From Bdellovibrio sp. BCCA (GTDB lineage Bacteria; Bdellovibrionota; Bdellovibrionia; Bdellovibrionales; Bdellovibrionaceae): DNA of 64,000 bases. The stretch covers positions 248,001 through 312,000 of the forward strand of contig NZ_JBBNAC010000001.1 in the NCBI RefSeq assembly GCF_037996825.1, read 5' to 3'. Under the pieces are notes generated by a model. It was not told the origin of the DNA. It made no database searches and saw nothing but the letters and a program-made list of their open reading frames with translations. Position 1 is the stretch's first letter, and each line of letters starts with the position of its first letter. Both the position numbers and the translations under genes were made by a program. Below, in pieces: positions 1 to 7,896 of the stretch.

Positions 1-63
1 TGTTCTAATCTTGACGATGGTCGCAAAGTTCAAGGCTCTTTAATTCAAACCTCCAACAAGTAA
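1..63 (+). CDS. C-terminal fragment of an unidentified protein
   Basis: An open frame runs from the window edge and stops with TAA at 61-63. It encodes about 20 residues, ending ...GSLIQTSNK. Nothing in this tail identifies a family. It is read as the end of the gene upstream of secA because the frame is open to the edge and is followed by a gene-free gap. A fragment this short could also be chance. Confidence 0.4.
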   Translation, partial: CSNLDDGRKVQGSLIQTSNK

Positions 64-323
64 CGAGCACAGTCCAGGGACTGGTGACTGAGATGCGGAC
101 TGTTTAATCTGGTAGGAGTTGAAACATGGATGAGTCTGGTGAGGGCGCCAATAAATTCAATGCGTAACTTGTATTCGTATTTGAGTTCGTCAAGGTGGGC
201 TCTGCACGAATTTCGTCTTTGGTCCTGAAATTCATTTTCTCGAATGAAATCGAGTTAATGACGCGACTAGAAATCACCCCTTTGCTTGTCGCTAGCATGT
301 CTTTCAGTCTATTCTCATAGCCT
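64..323 (+). promoter_or_regulatory. secA upstream region with possible 13-codon leader ORF
   Basis: This is the gap before secA. A strong ribosome-binding site (AGGAG, 114-118) sits 7 nt before an ATG at 126 that opens a 13-residue frame (MDESGEGANKFNA, stop 165-167). A second ATG at 130 opens an overlapping frame of about 32 residues, but its spacing from the same site is poor. A short inverted repeat (CAGTCC/GGACTG) lies near 70-83. I see no convincing -35/-10 pair. A translated leader controlling secA is only a possibility. The reverse-strand frame across 104-460 looks like non-coding shadow because it runs into secA. Confidence 0.35.
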
Positions 324-2996
324 ATGGTTACACAAATTCTCACAAAAATGTTCGGAACGAAGCACGACCGTGAAATGAAAAAGATCCAACCAACGGTGGA
401 TCGTATCAATGCGCTAGAGCCTAAAATGGCAGCGCTCACGGATGAACAACTCAAAGCCAAGACGCCTGAATTTCAAGAGCGCCTTAGAAAAGGCGAAACA
501 GTTGATGACATCTTACCAGAAGCATTCGCGGTCTGCCGTGAAGCTGCGAAGCGCGTTTTGGGAATGCGCCACTACGACGTACAGTTGATCGGTGGTATCG
601 TTCTGAATCGTGGCAACATCGCCGAGATGAGAACCGGTGAAGGTAAAACACTTGTTGCAACTTTGCCTGTGTACTTGAATGCATTGACTGGAAAAGGCGT
701 TCACCTTGTTACGGTGAATGATTACCTTGTTCGTCGTGATGCCGAATGGATGGGCCGTCTTTACGGATGGTTGGGTCTTACAACAGGAATTATCGTTCAC
801 GGTTTGAACGACCAGCAACGTAAAGAAATGTACGCTTGCGATATCACGTACTGCACGAACAATGAACTTGGTTTCGACTATCTTCGCGATAACATGAAGT
901 TTGATTTGGCTGATTACGTTCAGCGCGGTCACTACTTTGCGATCGTGGATGAGTGTGACTCCATCCTTGTCGATGAAGCTCGTACGCCGCTCATCATTTC
1001 GGGTCCTGCGGAATCTTCCACTGATAAATATTACGCTGTGAACGCGATCATTCCGCAATTGAAGCGCGATGTTCACTTCACAATGGAAGAAAAAACGAAG
1101 ACAGCATCTTTGACGGATGAAGGTAACGCGAAGGTGGAAGAACTTATGGGTCTTTCCAACCTTTACGATCCACAAAACATCGAAATTCTTCACCACGTTT
1201 ACCAAGGTTTGAAGGCTTACTATCTTTACCGTCGCGACGTTGAATATATGATCAAAGATGGCGAAATCGTGATCGTGGATGAGTTCACAGGTCGTTTGAT
1301 GCCAGGTCGTCGTTGGAGTGATGGTCTTCACCAAGCTATCGAAGCTAAAGAAGGTGTCGAAGTTAAATCTGAAAACCAAACTTTGGCGACGATCACTTTC
1401 CAAAACTACTTCCGCATGTACGAAAAACTTTCGGGCATGACAGGTACAGCTGACACAGAAGCCGTGGAGTTCCAAAAAATCTACAAGCTTGATGTGAACG
1501 TGATCCCGACAAATAAACCAATCCAACGTAAAGACCAAGAGGACGTGGTTTATAAGTCTGAGAACGCAAAATACAAAGCGATCACAAAAGACATCAAAGA
1601 GCGTATCGCAAAAGGCCAGCCGATTCTCGTCGGTACAGAGTCTATTGAGAAATCAGAAGCTTTGAGCAACTTCCTTCGTAAAGAAGGTATCAAGCACGAA
1701 GTTCTGAACGCAAAACAACACGAACGTGAAGCGGAAATCGTCGCGCAAGCGGGTCGTAAAGGTGCCGTGACAATCGCAACAAATATGGCGGGTCGTGGTA
1801 CGGATATCATGCTGGGTGGTAACGCTGAGATGTTGGCAAAAGCGGCCGTTGGTAATGACGACTCTCCAGAATATCAAGAGATGTATCAAAAACTAAAACC
1901 ACAAGTGGAAGCAGAGCGTGCAGAAGTGCGTAGTCTTGGTGGTTTGTACATCATCGGTACGGAAAGACATGAATCTCGTCGTATCGACAATCAGCTTCGT
2001 GGTCGTTCCGGCCGTCAAGGGGACCCAGGGGAATCTCGTTTTTATCTTTCATTGGAAGATAAATTGATGAGAATCTTCAACGGCGAGCGCATCCAAAAAA
2101 TCATGGAAATGCTCAACATTCCTGAAGATGAACCAATCACTGCGAAAATGGTGACGAACGCGATCGAAGGCGCGCAACGCAAAGTTGAAGGACACAACTT
2201 CGACATTCGTAAAAACTTGATGGAGTACGACTCTGTCATGAATGCGCAAAGAAACGCGATCTACGGAATGCGCAGAAAAGTTCTTGAAGGCCAAGAAATC
2301 GAAAGAACAACATTGGATTGGTTGGGAGACGTGGTTTCAAGTCTTCTTGATACTTACATCCCTGAAGACGGTAAAAAAGAAGAGTGGAGTCTTGACGGAC
2401 TTAACAACTCTTTGGCGCAGACTTTCGGATTCAAAGTTGAATTTGAAAAAATGGCGATCAATTCAGAAACGGTGACGGACGCTGTGAAAAACGGCGTGAA
2501 AGAAGTCTTTGAACGTCAAAAATCTTCAATGGGTCCTTTCTTTGAACAAGTTCAAAAAATGATCTTGCTTCAAAGCATCGACAATCACTGGAAGAACCAC
2601 TTGTACGTGATCGATAAATTGAAAGAAGGTATCGGCCTTCGTGGTTACGCACAAAAAGATCCTTTGATTGAATACAAAAAAGAAGCTTTCAAAGCGTTTG
2701 AAACTTTGAATAACACAATCAAAAACGACGCCATTGAAAAAATCATGCGTGTTCAGCTTGTTGCTCAGCAATCTGAGGAGCAAGTTCTTGAAAGCCTTCG
2801 GCCCGAAGAGGCAGACTTAGATGAGTTAGATTATTCATCTCCTTCAGAGTCTGACATTGGGCACAGTTTGCCTGAGATGGAGACGGCTGAAGCTCCAACG
2901 CGTAAGATGACTTTCCAAAGCGGACCTCGTGATGATCGTCCGATGAACCGCGAAGAACGTCGTCGTTTGGATAAACAAGGTAAAGGAAAAAGATAA
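324..2996 (+). CDS. secA: Preprotein translocase ATPase SecA
   Basis: SecA is the cytoplasmic and membrane-associated ATPase that pushes unfolded preproteins through the SecYEG channel. The 890-residue product has the Walker A segment TGEGKT near residues 104-109, the DEAD-like segment [15 protein letters not shown], the second-motor signature NMAGRGTDI, and the helical scaffold and wing region. The tail is unusual. It ends [16 protein letters not shown] and has no cysteine cluster, so the zinc-binding SecB/phospholipid-contacting tail of many SecAs is absent. The ATG at 324 has no obvious Shine-Dalgarno site. An internal ATG at 348 is the alternative start, giving MFGTKHD. The next gene starts directly after the stop codon, so the two are probably co-transcribed and translationally coupled. 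Confidence 0.98.
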   Translation: MVTQILTKMFGTKHDREMKKIQPTVDRINALEPKMAALTDEQLKAKTPEFQERLRKGETVDDILPEAFAVCREAAKRVLGMRHYDVQLIGGIVLNRGNIAEMRTGEGKTLVATLPVYLNALTGKGVHLVTVNDYLVRRDAEWMGRLYGWLGLTTGIIVHGLNDQQRKEMYACDITYCTNNELGFDYLRDNMKFDLADYVQRGHYFAIVDECDSILVDEARTPLIISGPAESSTDKYYAVNAIIPQLKRDVHFTMEEKTKTASLTDEGNAKVEELMGLSNLYDPQNIEILHHVYQGLKAYYLYRRDVEYMIKDGEIVIVDEFTGRLMPGRRWSDGLHQAIEAKEGVEVKSENQTLATITFQNYFRMYEKLSGMTGTADTEAVEFQKIYKLDVNVIPTNKPIQRKDQEDVVYKSENAKYKAITKDIKERIAKGQPILVGTESIEKSEALSNFLRKEGIKHEVLNAKQHEREAEIVAQAGRKGAVTIATNMAGRGTDIMLGGNAEMLAKAAVGNDDSPEYQEMYQKLKPQVEAERAEVRSLGGLYIIGTERHESRRIDNQLRGRSGRQGDPGESRFYLSLEDKLMRIFNGERIQKIMEMLNIPEDEPITAKMVTNAIEGAQRKVEGHNFDIRKNLMEYDSVMNAQRNAIYGMRRKVLEGQEIERTTLDWLGDVVSSLLDTYIPEDGKKEEWSLDGLNNSLAQTFGFKVEFEKMAINSETVTDAVKNGVKEVFERQKSSMGPFFEQVQKMILLQSIDNHWKNHLYVIDKLKEGIGLRGYAQKDPLIEYKKEAFKAFETLNNTIKNDAIEKIMRVQLVAQQSEEQVLESLRPEEADLDELDYSSPSESDIGHSLPEMETAEAPTRKMTFQSGPRDDRPMNREERRRLDKQGKGKR

Positions 2997-3839
2997 TTGA
3001 TCCCTTGTCCGAGTTGCCAGAAGCCGATAGAGATACTCGAGAAGCATATGGGGACCCTCTTCACGTGTCCCCACTGCAATGCGGTTTACTTTATCGATTG
3101 GAATGGGCAACCCGAGATGGCCGAGCACGAACCTGAACAAGTGCCCGAGCCAGAACTAGAACAAGAGATTGAAACTCCTGAGTCCTTTGAAGGCGGCACC
3201 GATTTCGAAGGTGGCGCCGACTTTCAATCAGGAACTTCTTTTGAAAATCCTCCACAACAAGATTACGCTTACACTCCTCCTGCGGGGGCGAGTGGTGTTG
3301 GCGAAGAGATGATTCCTCATCCCGAACCTGTTTTTAGTGGTGAGATCCCACAAAATATTCCTGATGAAATGACTCCTCCGGAAGATCCTTATCTTACTCC
3401 GGCAGAAGAAATTCCTCCGGGAACTGAAATTGAAACGCCCATGAATTATGAAGCGGAAGTTCCTGCGGAGTCAGAAACTCCGTATGATTTTAGTCAGACC
3501 TTGGATCGCATTCCTGAGGCTTTAACTCCATCTGGTACGACTGATAATGCTGATTTTTCTGACGTTACGGATTTCGCCAATGCAGATACGACTGCGGGAC
3601 CTTTAACGTATGCTGTGGTTATCGAAGGTATCGAATCCAGTCGTCTTCTAATGCAATTAAAAGAAGCCATGACGGACTCTCGTTTTGGTTGGGATGTGAA
3701 TGAACTTTTAAATCAAGTGGGCGGCGGCCGATTGGTGTTAAAAGGACTGTCTCCCGCTAAAGCCTCGGTGCTAATCAACCGAATTAAATATCTGCCGTTT
3801 AAAATTTCCTGGAGGCAGGATGTTCTCTCTGGTTCCTAA
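2997..3839 (+). CDS. Zinc-ribbon protein with acidic linker, coupled to secA
   Basis: The start is TTG, immediately after the secA stop codon. The purine-rich 3' end of secA (AAAGGAAAAAG) serves as its ribosome-binding site. The 280-residue product opens with a CxxC...CxxC zinc ribbon (Cys4, Cys7, Cys24, Cys27). A long Pro/Glu/Thr-rich, probably disordered acidic segment follows (about residues 40-195). A compact C-terminal domain of about 75 residues (LTYAVVIEGIESSRLL...) ends the protein. No signal peptide is visible, so it is probably cytoplasmic. The layout (N-terminal ribbon, low-complexity linker, folded tail) recalls MJ0042-type zinc-finger proteins of delta-proteobacteria. The function is unknown. 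Its position suggests a link to SecA, but that is inference. Confidence 0.85.
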   Translation: MIPCPSCQKPIEILEKHMGTLFTCPHCNAVYFIDWNGQPEMAEHEPEQVPEPELEQEIETPESFEGGTDFEGGADFQSGTSFENPPQQDYAYTPPAGASGVGEEMIPHPEPVFSGEIPQNIPDEMTPPEDPYLTPAEEIPPGTEIETPMNYEAEVPAESETPYDFSQTLDRIPEALTPSGTTDNADFSDVTDFANADTTAGPLTYAVVIEGIESSRLLMQLKEAMTDSRFGWDVNELLNQVGGGRLVLKGLSPAKASVLINRIKYLPFKISWRQDVLSGS

Positions 3840-4419
3840 GATTTTGTTGATCTCTTTGACAGTGGTTTCATTGGCGTTTGCCAATGAAGGTGGCGAGAAA
3901 AAAGAAGAAAGCAGCGGCGGGGAGCATGGAGCTCCGGCAGCAGCCCCTAAAGAAGTCAAATCCTCAGAAGAAACTTACGCCGTTGTTCAAGCCCGTGTTC
4001 AGGGGCTGGAGGCGAAAGTTCACGCCGGCGAAGCTGAAATTCAAAAGTTGATTCTAGAAAAACAACACACAACAGATCCTGAAAAAGTAAACGAGATCAT
4101 TCGTCAGATGATGGCTTTACATAAGGATGTTGCGAATACGCTCAAAGAATACGATCAACAACGTGCTCTTTTGAAATACCGTTATCCTGAAAAAGGCCAA
4201 GTCGAAAAAAGAGAATACGAACGCATCGAGCTTAAATCCATCGAAGATATGGAAACGCAGATGAGCTTGGGTTCCTCCGTGAAACGCACTTTAAAAAAAG
4301 TCCGTTCACAATATGGCGAGCCGGGTAAACATCACGAAGAGACCGCTTCTGAGTCGAAGCAAAAACAAGTCAAAGAACCACAACCGGGACTTATTGATCC
4401 GGTGATTTTGAAGAAATAA
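3820..4419 (+). CDS. Secreted coiled-coil protein, function unknown
   Basis: The gene overlaps the preceding one by 20 nt and has its own strong ribosome-binding site (TGGAGG) before the ATG. The 199-residue product has a classic signal peptide (MFSLVPKILLISLTVVSLAFA, cleavage after AFA). A Glu/Lys/Ala-rich low-complexity stretch follows, then a long heptad-rich helix (about residues 50-130) that should form a coiled coil, and a basic tail. It is probably periplasmic. No family is recognised. Together with secA and the zinc-ribbon gene it forms a three-gene operon. Confidence 0.85.
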   Translation: MFSLVPKILLISLTVVSLAFANEGGEKKEESSGGEHGAPAAAPKEVKSSEETYAVVQARVQGLEAKVHAGEAEIQKLILEKQHTTDPEKVNEIIRQMMALHKDVANTLKEYDQQRALLKYRYPEKGQVEKREYERIELKSIEDMETQMSLGSSVKRTLKKVRSQYGEPGKHHEETASESKQKQVKEPQPGLIDPVILKK

Positions 4420-4428
4420 TTTTCGATC

Positions 4429-4551
4429 CTAAAGATAAACGTACACAGCAATCAGAGTGATGATTATCGGTAATAAGAACGTGGCGCCAAGAACCCAAAG
4501 GGTTTTAGAGCGGGCTCTTTGTTCGTCATTTTCAATATTTTTTTCAGTCAT
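4429..4551 (-). CDS. Tiny single-pass membrane protein (40 aa)
   Basis: A 40-codon reverse-strand frame starts at ATG 4551-4549 and stops at 4431-4429. A purine-rich ribosome-binding site (AGAGGGAA) lies just upstream. The product has a charged N-terminus (MTEKNIENDEQRARSK) followed by a clean 22-residue hydrophobic helix (TLWVLGATFLLPIIITLIAV). That is the usual design of small inner-membrane proteins, with the N-terminus inside. It is convergent with the secA operon. The general shape recalls NapE/TorE-like small subunits but there is no real signature. Support comes from the ribosome-binding site and the composition. Confidence 0.6.
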   Translation of the reverse strand: MTEKNIENDEQRARSKTLWVLGATFLLPIIITLIAVYVYL

Positions 4552-4628
4552 GTTGTTCCCTCTGGCTTCTGTATATTTCAATTAGGCTGTAAAATCACTA
4601 CGAACTTGTAAGGTGCTCAAGGGGGGGC

Positions 4629-4657
4629 TTGACCCGGCATTTCAAAAAAAGTAGTAT
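4629..4657 (+). promoter_or_regulatory. Sigma70-type promoter for the rsgA leader transcript
   Basis: TTGACC (4629-4634) and TAGTAT (4652-4657) are separated by exactly 17 nt, close to the vegetative consensus. Transcription would start near 4664, about 25 nt before the leader ATG at 4690. This is the best promoter match seen by eye in the window. Confidence 0.7.
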
Positions 4658-4689
4658 GACCTTATCAATCCACAAACCAGGAGGGCTCG

Positions 4690-4743
4690 ATGATTGTCAC
4701 ATTCTTTAAATCAAACCACAGCTCTCTGGGTTTTCAGTTTTAA
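4690..4743 (+). CDS. 17-residue leader peptide upstream of rsgA
   Basis: A near-perfect ribosome-binding site (AGGAGGG) lies 5-6 nt before the ATG at 4690. The frame encodes MIVTFFKSNHSSLGFQF and stops with TAA at 4741-4743. It sits between a strong promoter and the rsgA-family gene and is too short to be a conventional protein. Codons 10-14 overlap the 5' arm of a downstream hairpin, which is the geometry expected of a leader peptide where ribosome position controls RNA folding. The peptide has no run of one amino acid, so stalling by an inhibitor or by the nascent chain is more likely than starvation-type attenuation. The function is inferred. Confidence 0.55.
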   Translation: MIVTFFKSNHSSLGFQF

Positions 4744-4805
4744 TTTCTCTTTAAAATTTTAAAATCTCAAATCCACGAGAGCTCCGCTTTTATTTTTAAT
4801 TTTTA
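4720..4805 (+). terminator. Possible attenuator hairpin in the rsgA leader
   Basis: AGCTCTC-TGG (4720-4729) pairs with CCA-c-GAGAGCT (4773-4783), ten base pairs with one bulge. A T-rich tract (4787-4805) follows, so the unit resembles an intrinsic terminator with a long AU-rich loop. The 5' arm lies inside the leader ORF, so a ribosome paused there would block the stem and let transcription reach rsgA. A separate 14-bp AT palindrome (4798-4811) lies just before the rsgA ribosome-binding site. The pairing is seen in the sequence. The regulatory role is inferred. Confidence 0.5.
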
Positions 4806-4826
4806 AAAATTATTTGGAGTTATTGC

Positions 4827-5915
4827 GTGAATTTATATTCAAAGCTCATCCCTTTGGGGTGGGACGTATTTTTTGAACAACAGTTAGAAAATTTAAACGA
4901 AGGATTTCAAGTCGGCCGCGTGATCAGCCAGGAACGCGAATTATATCGTGTGGCCTTTTCCGCAGAGGAAACCTCCTGGGCGCAGCTTTCAGGGCGCTTT
5001 CGCCATGATCATGAAATGTCGTCAGGATCTTTCCCTGCGGTCGGTGATTGGGTCGTTTGTAAGAATGAAGAGCAACAAGATCGAGCACTCATTCAACAAG
5101 TGCTCGACCGTCGTTCTTGTTTTTATCGCAAAGATCCGATGCAAGGTGTGCAAGTCGTGGCCTCGAACATGGACGTCGTTTTTATTGTGACCTCTATGAA
5201 TAGGGACATGAACTTAAAACGCTTGGATCGTTATCTCAGCATGGCTTGGGACAGTGGCGCCTCACCGGTTGTAGTTTTAAGCAAGATGGATCTGGCCGAA
5301 GACGCAGAAGCCCTTATTCAGGAACTTGAAAACACTTATGTCGGTATTCCGATTCATGGAGTGAGTGTTTTAAATCCTGAAACGTGCGAGGTTTTAAAAA
5401 CATATTTAAAACCAGGAAAAACCGTCGTGTTGATGGGTTCCTCAGGGGTTGGCAAATCCACTTTGACGAATTTCTTTTTAGGAGAAGAAATTATTAAAAC
5501 TCAAAGTGCCAGAGAAGATGACGATCGCGGCCGACATACAACGACGTCACGTTTTCTGTATCAACTACCAGAAGGCGCTCTTTTGATGGACACACCAGGG
5601 ATGAGGCAGCTCGCATTGGTAGATCAGGAAGAGGGTGTCGAAGGACTTTTTGAAGACATCGTAGAATTAGGTTCTTCATGTCGCTTCAGGGATTGTGCTC
5701 ATCATGGAGAACCAGGCTGCGCAATTCAAGCAGCTCTTGAAGACGGAACTTTGCAGGAAGACAGGTGGGAAAGTTATTTAAAACTGCAAAAGGAAGTCGC
5801 CTTCCAAGCTCGCAAAGAGGATAAAAACAAGTTCGCGGAAGATAAGAAAAAATGGAAGCAGATCAGTAAAGACCTGCGCGTCCGTTTAAAACAAAAAGGC
5901 CGGGGAAAAATTTAA
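4827..5915 (+). CDS. rsgA: Ribosome small-subunit-dependent GTPase A (RsgA family)
   Basis: RsgA GTPases bind the 30S subunit, act late in its maturation and are stimulated by it. The 362-residue product shows the family's circularly permuted GTPase order: an N-terminal OB-fold (about 25-100), the G4 motif SKMDL (about 153), then the P-loop GSSGVGKS (204-211), G2 Thr residues in RHTTTS, G3 DTPGM, and a C-terminal zinc module CRFRDCAHHGEPGC (Cys285, Cys290, His292 or His293, Cys298). A Lys/Arg-rich tail follows. The start is GTG with a TTGGAG site upstream. The gene is single, driven by the promoter at 4629 and preceded by a translated leader, an unusual arrangement for a ribosome-assembly factor. 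Whether a second rsgA exists elsewhere cannot be seen here. Confidence 0.92.
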   Translation: MNLYSKLIPLGWDVFFEQQLENLNEGFQVGRVISQERELYRVAFSAEETSWAQLSGRFRHDHEMSSGSFPAVGDWVVCKNEEQQDRALIQQVLDRRSCFYRKDPMQGVQVVASNMDVVFIVTSMNRDMNLKRLDRYLSMAWDSGASPVVVLSKMDLAEDAEALIQELENTYVGIPIHGVSVLNPETCEVLKTYLKPGKTVVLMGSSGVGKSTLTNFFLGEEIIKTQSAREDDDRGRHTTTSRFLYQLPEGALLMDTPGMRQLALVDQEEGVEGLFEDIVELGSSCRFRDCAHHGEPGCAIQAALEDGTLQEDRWESYLKLQKEVAFQARKEDKNKFAEDKKKWKQISKDLRVRLKQKGRGKI

Positions 5916-5925
5916 CCCCGGCCTT
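5896..5925. terminator. GC-rich hairpin at the end of rsgA
   Basis: A perfect 10-bp stem (AAGGCCGGGG/CCCCGGCCTT) spans the rsgA stop codon, which lies in the loop. On the plus strand only a weak T-run follows. On the minus strand the stem is followed by TTTTTG, so it would act better as a terminator for reverse transcripts. Confidence 0.45.
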
Positions 5926-6019
5926 CGGGCTCTTAAAAAATGCATCAAAACGAGACAAAAGGGAGTAGCGACCTTTAACGGATCCGAGTAAACTGGTAAC
6001 GTAGAAGGATGGGGGAACT

Positions 6020-6463
6020 ATGCTCCGATATTTGGCTATTCCTGTCGTTTTAATAGGGCTTCTAACGACAGCTTGTCAGACATCAATGCTCAAGCAGTTT
6101 TCAGAAGTAAAACCCGGCATGGAAAAAGACGATGTCCTGGATTTGATGGGAACTCCCACTCGCACGCAGCGCTATCATGGCAAAGACCGTTGGACCTACG
6201 TTTTCTATGACAAACGCATTCGCTTCGAAAAAGAAGTTCAATTCTTTGATGGCAGTGCTATTTACGTCGGTGATATTTCGCAACCGGAAGCCAATCGAAC
6301 AGCCGTTGCGATGGATACGACGAATGACGTTAAAAACAGAGAGATCGATGAGCAGATTGCTCGTGATGTAGAAAAGCACCGTCGCAGCTATGAAGAGTAT
6401 GAAGCACAAAGCAAAGGTGAGGATAAAGTCCGCTACGTTCCAAGTTTTGAACCCGTCCGCTAA
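6020..6463 (+). CDS. BamE/SmpA-OmlA-like lipoprotein
   Basis: The 147-residue protein starts with a lipoprotein signal peptide (lipobox LTTAC, acylated Cys about residue 19). It continues with the SmpA/OmlA-type fold seen in BamE: the segment FSEVKPGMEKDDVLDLMGTP, then an aromatic beta-region (DRWTYVFYD...). BamE-type proteins are accessory outer-membrane lipoproteins of the beta-barrel assembly machine, though many family members have other envelope roles. The C-terminal 50 residues are a charged helix not typical of E. coli BamE. It stands alone between rsgA and convergent genes, so assigning it as BamE itself is unsafe. Confidence 0.75.
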   Translation: MLRYLAIPVVLIGLLTTACQTSMLKQFSEVKPGMEKDDVLDLMGTPTRTQRYHGKDRWTYVFYDKRIRFEKEVQFFDGSAIYVGDISQPEANRTAVAMDTTNDVKNREIDEQIARDVEKHRRSYEEYEAQSKGEDKVRYVPSFEPVR

Positions 6464-6466
6464 TGA

Positions 6467-7120
6467 TTAGGGAGCTTTGATAACTAAAGGCTCTCCTAGA
6501 ACCGAGATCACTTCATAGCCATTAATACTTAAAACATCGTCTGGATTTTTTCCGTAGAACTTTACGCCGGTCCATGTCCACTCTGTGGGCCAAAACTCAA
6601 CGACATTTCGGAAAAAGACTTTTCCTTGCTCACGAGAGCCAGGAAGATCCACTGTGAATTCGTATTGTGACAAAGGGCTTTTTCCGATTTGCGAAAACGG
6701 AACGGGCAAAGCTTCGATATGCTCTTGGTCAGAACCTACAAGGCAAGGAGCTCGGACAACCATTTGAGGAATTTCACCAGAAAACGCAACACCTTCGGCC
6801 GAAAAAATCAAATCAACCGTAGGATATTCATCGCAGACAAAAACTTTGCTGCCGCTTTGGTTTTTCATCAAAAACAAACCTAAACGCACGCCGGGGCCCG
6901 CTGAAGTTTCCACAGCGGAAGCATCTTTTAGAACCTGATACTTAAAAGCTTTTTTAAATTCTTCAGGCGAAGCATTGGAAAGATCTTTGTCTTCCGCCGC
7001 TGTTTCACTTGCACTGCCATCAGTGGCAACGTGTCTTTTGGAAGAAAACTTCTTATCCAAAAAGAAAAGCGCCACAGGAAGTGCTACAAGAATTAGAATC
7101 AAGATTAGTTTTTTCTTCAT
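6467..7120 (-). CDS. Membrane-anchored periplasmic protein, unknown function
   Basis: The 217-residue protein has a single N-terminal hydrophobic anchor (KKKLILILILVALPVALFFL). A Ser/Glu/Asp-rich linker follows, then a folded domain with two cysteines (FVCDEYP and RAPCLVG) that could form a disulfide in the periplasm. No family is recognised. Its start codon lies 1 nt beyond the stop of the upstream metalloprotease lipoprotein gene, so the two are surely co-transcribed. A shared role in the envelope is inferred from that coupling. Confidence 0.8.
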   Translation of the reverse strand: MKKKLILILILVALPVALFFLDKKFSSKRHVATDGSASETAAEDKDLSNASPEEFKKAFKYQVLKDASAVETSAGPGVRLGLFLMKNQSGSKVFVCDEYPTVDLIFSAEGVAFSGEIPQMVVRAPCLVGSDQEHIEALPVPFSQIGKSPLSQYEFTVDLPGSREQGKVFFRNVVEFWPTEWTWTGVKFYGKNPDDVLSINGYEVISVLGEPLVIKAP

Positions 7121-7121
7121 C

Positions 7122-7763
7122 TCAATACTCGCATTTCAGTGTGTCTCGGTCTGCGGCAGTTAAGGTGTCTCTTTTAATAGCGCCATTGAGCACGGCCCAC
7201 ATTACGCTGGGAACGGTGCTTCGATGTTTCAGTCCTAAAACGTGTCCCAATTCGTGAATTAAAAGACTCTCCAAGTGAACATCATAGGGAGTTGTCGCAA
7301 CATCGCTAAAGTAATTAAAGTATTTATTGTCGACAGCAATATCGGCTTCATAAAGCTGATTGCTGCGCCAATAGAGATTTGTCAAAGCTTGCAGACTTTT
7401 TTGCGACTCTGGCCAATCCAGCATCCAGTGAATAGTGTTCATGGAATCTTTGGTCGCTTTTTCAGAAAGTGTGCTGGCCGTTCTTTCAAAACGGAACAAA
7501 GTCATTCCCGCAGCATCATTCCAGTGTTGGGCTGCACGCTGAAGAATGTCTTCGTATTCGGGCGCGAAACTTTTATGGAGTTCTAAAACAACCGGAATAT
7601 TTTTTTTCCAAGAAACGCGCTGCCCATAGGCATTTTGTACGAAACCGCAGTCAGATTCTGCGGCACTGGCCAAATGATCCTCATCTCCTGGGCCCAGCGT
7701 AGGTCCTTGCTGGCATGCGCATAAAGCCAACATAATAAAAGGAAGGATGAGGTATTTATACAT
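7122..7763 (-). CDS. Matrixin-like zinc metalloprotease lipoprotein
   Basis: The product is a lipoprotein (signal peptide with Cys about residue 17, LCAC) of 213 residues. Near the C-terminus it carries the metzincin zinc-binding motif HELGHVLGLKH (residues 170-180), with the three His ligands and the catalytic Glu. The Met-turn candidate SVMW follows. This matches peptidase family M10 (matrixin-like, ZnMc domain). No propeptide cysteine switch is obvious, although Cys39 lies before the catalytic domain. It is expected at the envelope facing the periplasm or exterior. It is first in a two-gene operon with the anchored protein at 6467-7120. Confidence 0.85.
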   Translation of the reverse strand: MYKYLILPFIMLALCACQQGPTLGPGDEDHLASAAESDCGFVQNAYGQRVSWKKNIPVVLELHKSFAPEYEDILQRAAQHWNDAAGMTLFRFERTASTLSEKATKDSMNTIHWMLDWPESQKSLQALTNLYWRSNQLYEADIAVDNKYFNYFSDVATTPYDVHLESLLIHELGHVLGLKHRSTVPSVMWAVLNGAIKRDTLTAADRDTLKCEY

Positions 7764-7896
7764 ACCTGTCAGTTTACACGAGTTCTCTTCGTATATCTTG
7801 CGGGATTTTTAAAGCTCGACGAAAGTTTTGTTCGATTTCAAACAGCCAACAGCTTTTTGTTTTGCAATCCGCCTGAAAGTCTTTTTAGATAGGGCC

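Noticed and set aside
104-460. Reverse-strand 118-codon frame at the secA 5' end
   Set aside because: It overlaps the start of secA, has no ribosome-binding site and no signature. Treated as shadow.
513-1538. Long open frame (341 codons) antisense to secA
   Set aside because: It lies wholly inside secA, is low-complexity and Phe/His/Val-rich, and has no start signal. It is a codon-mirror artefact of a conserved gene.
5896-5925. GC hairpin as a strong plus-strand terminator for rsgA
   Set aside because: The stem is good but there is no T-run on the plus strand. Kept only as a low-confidence hairpin.
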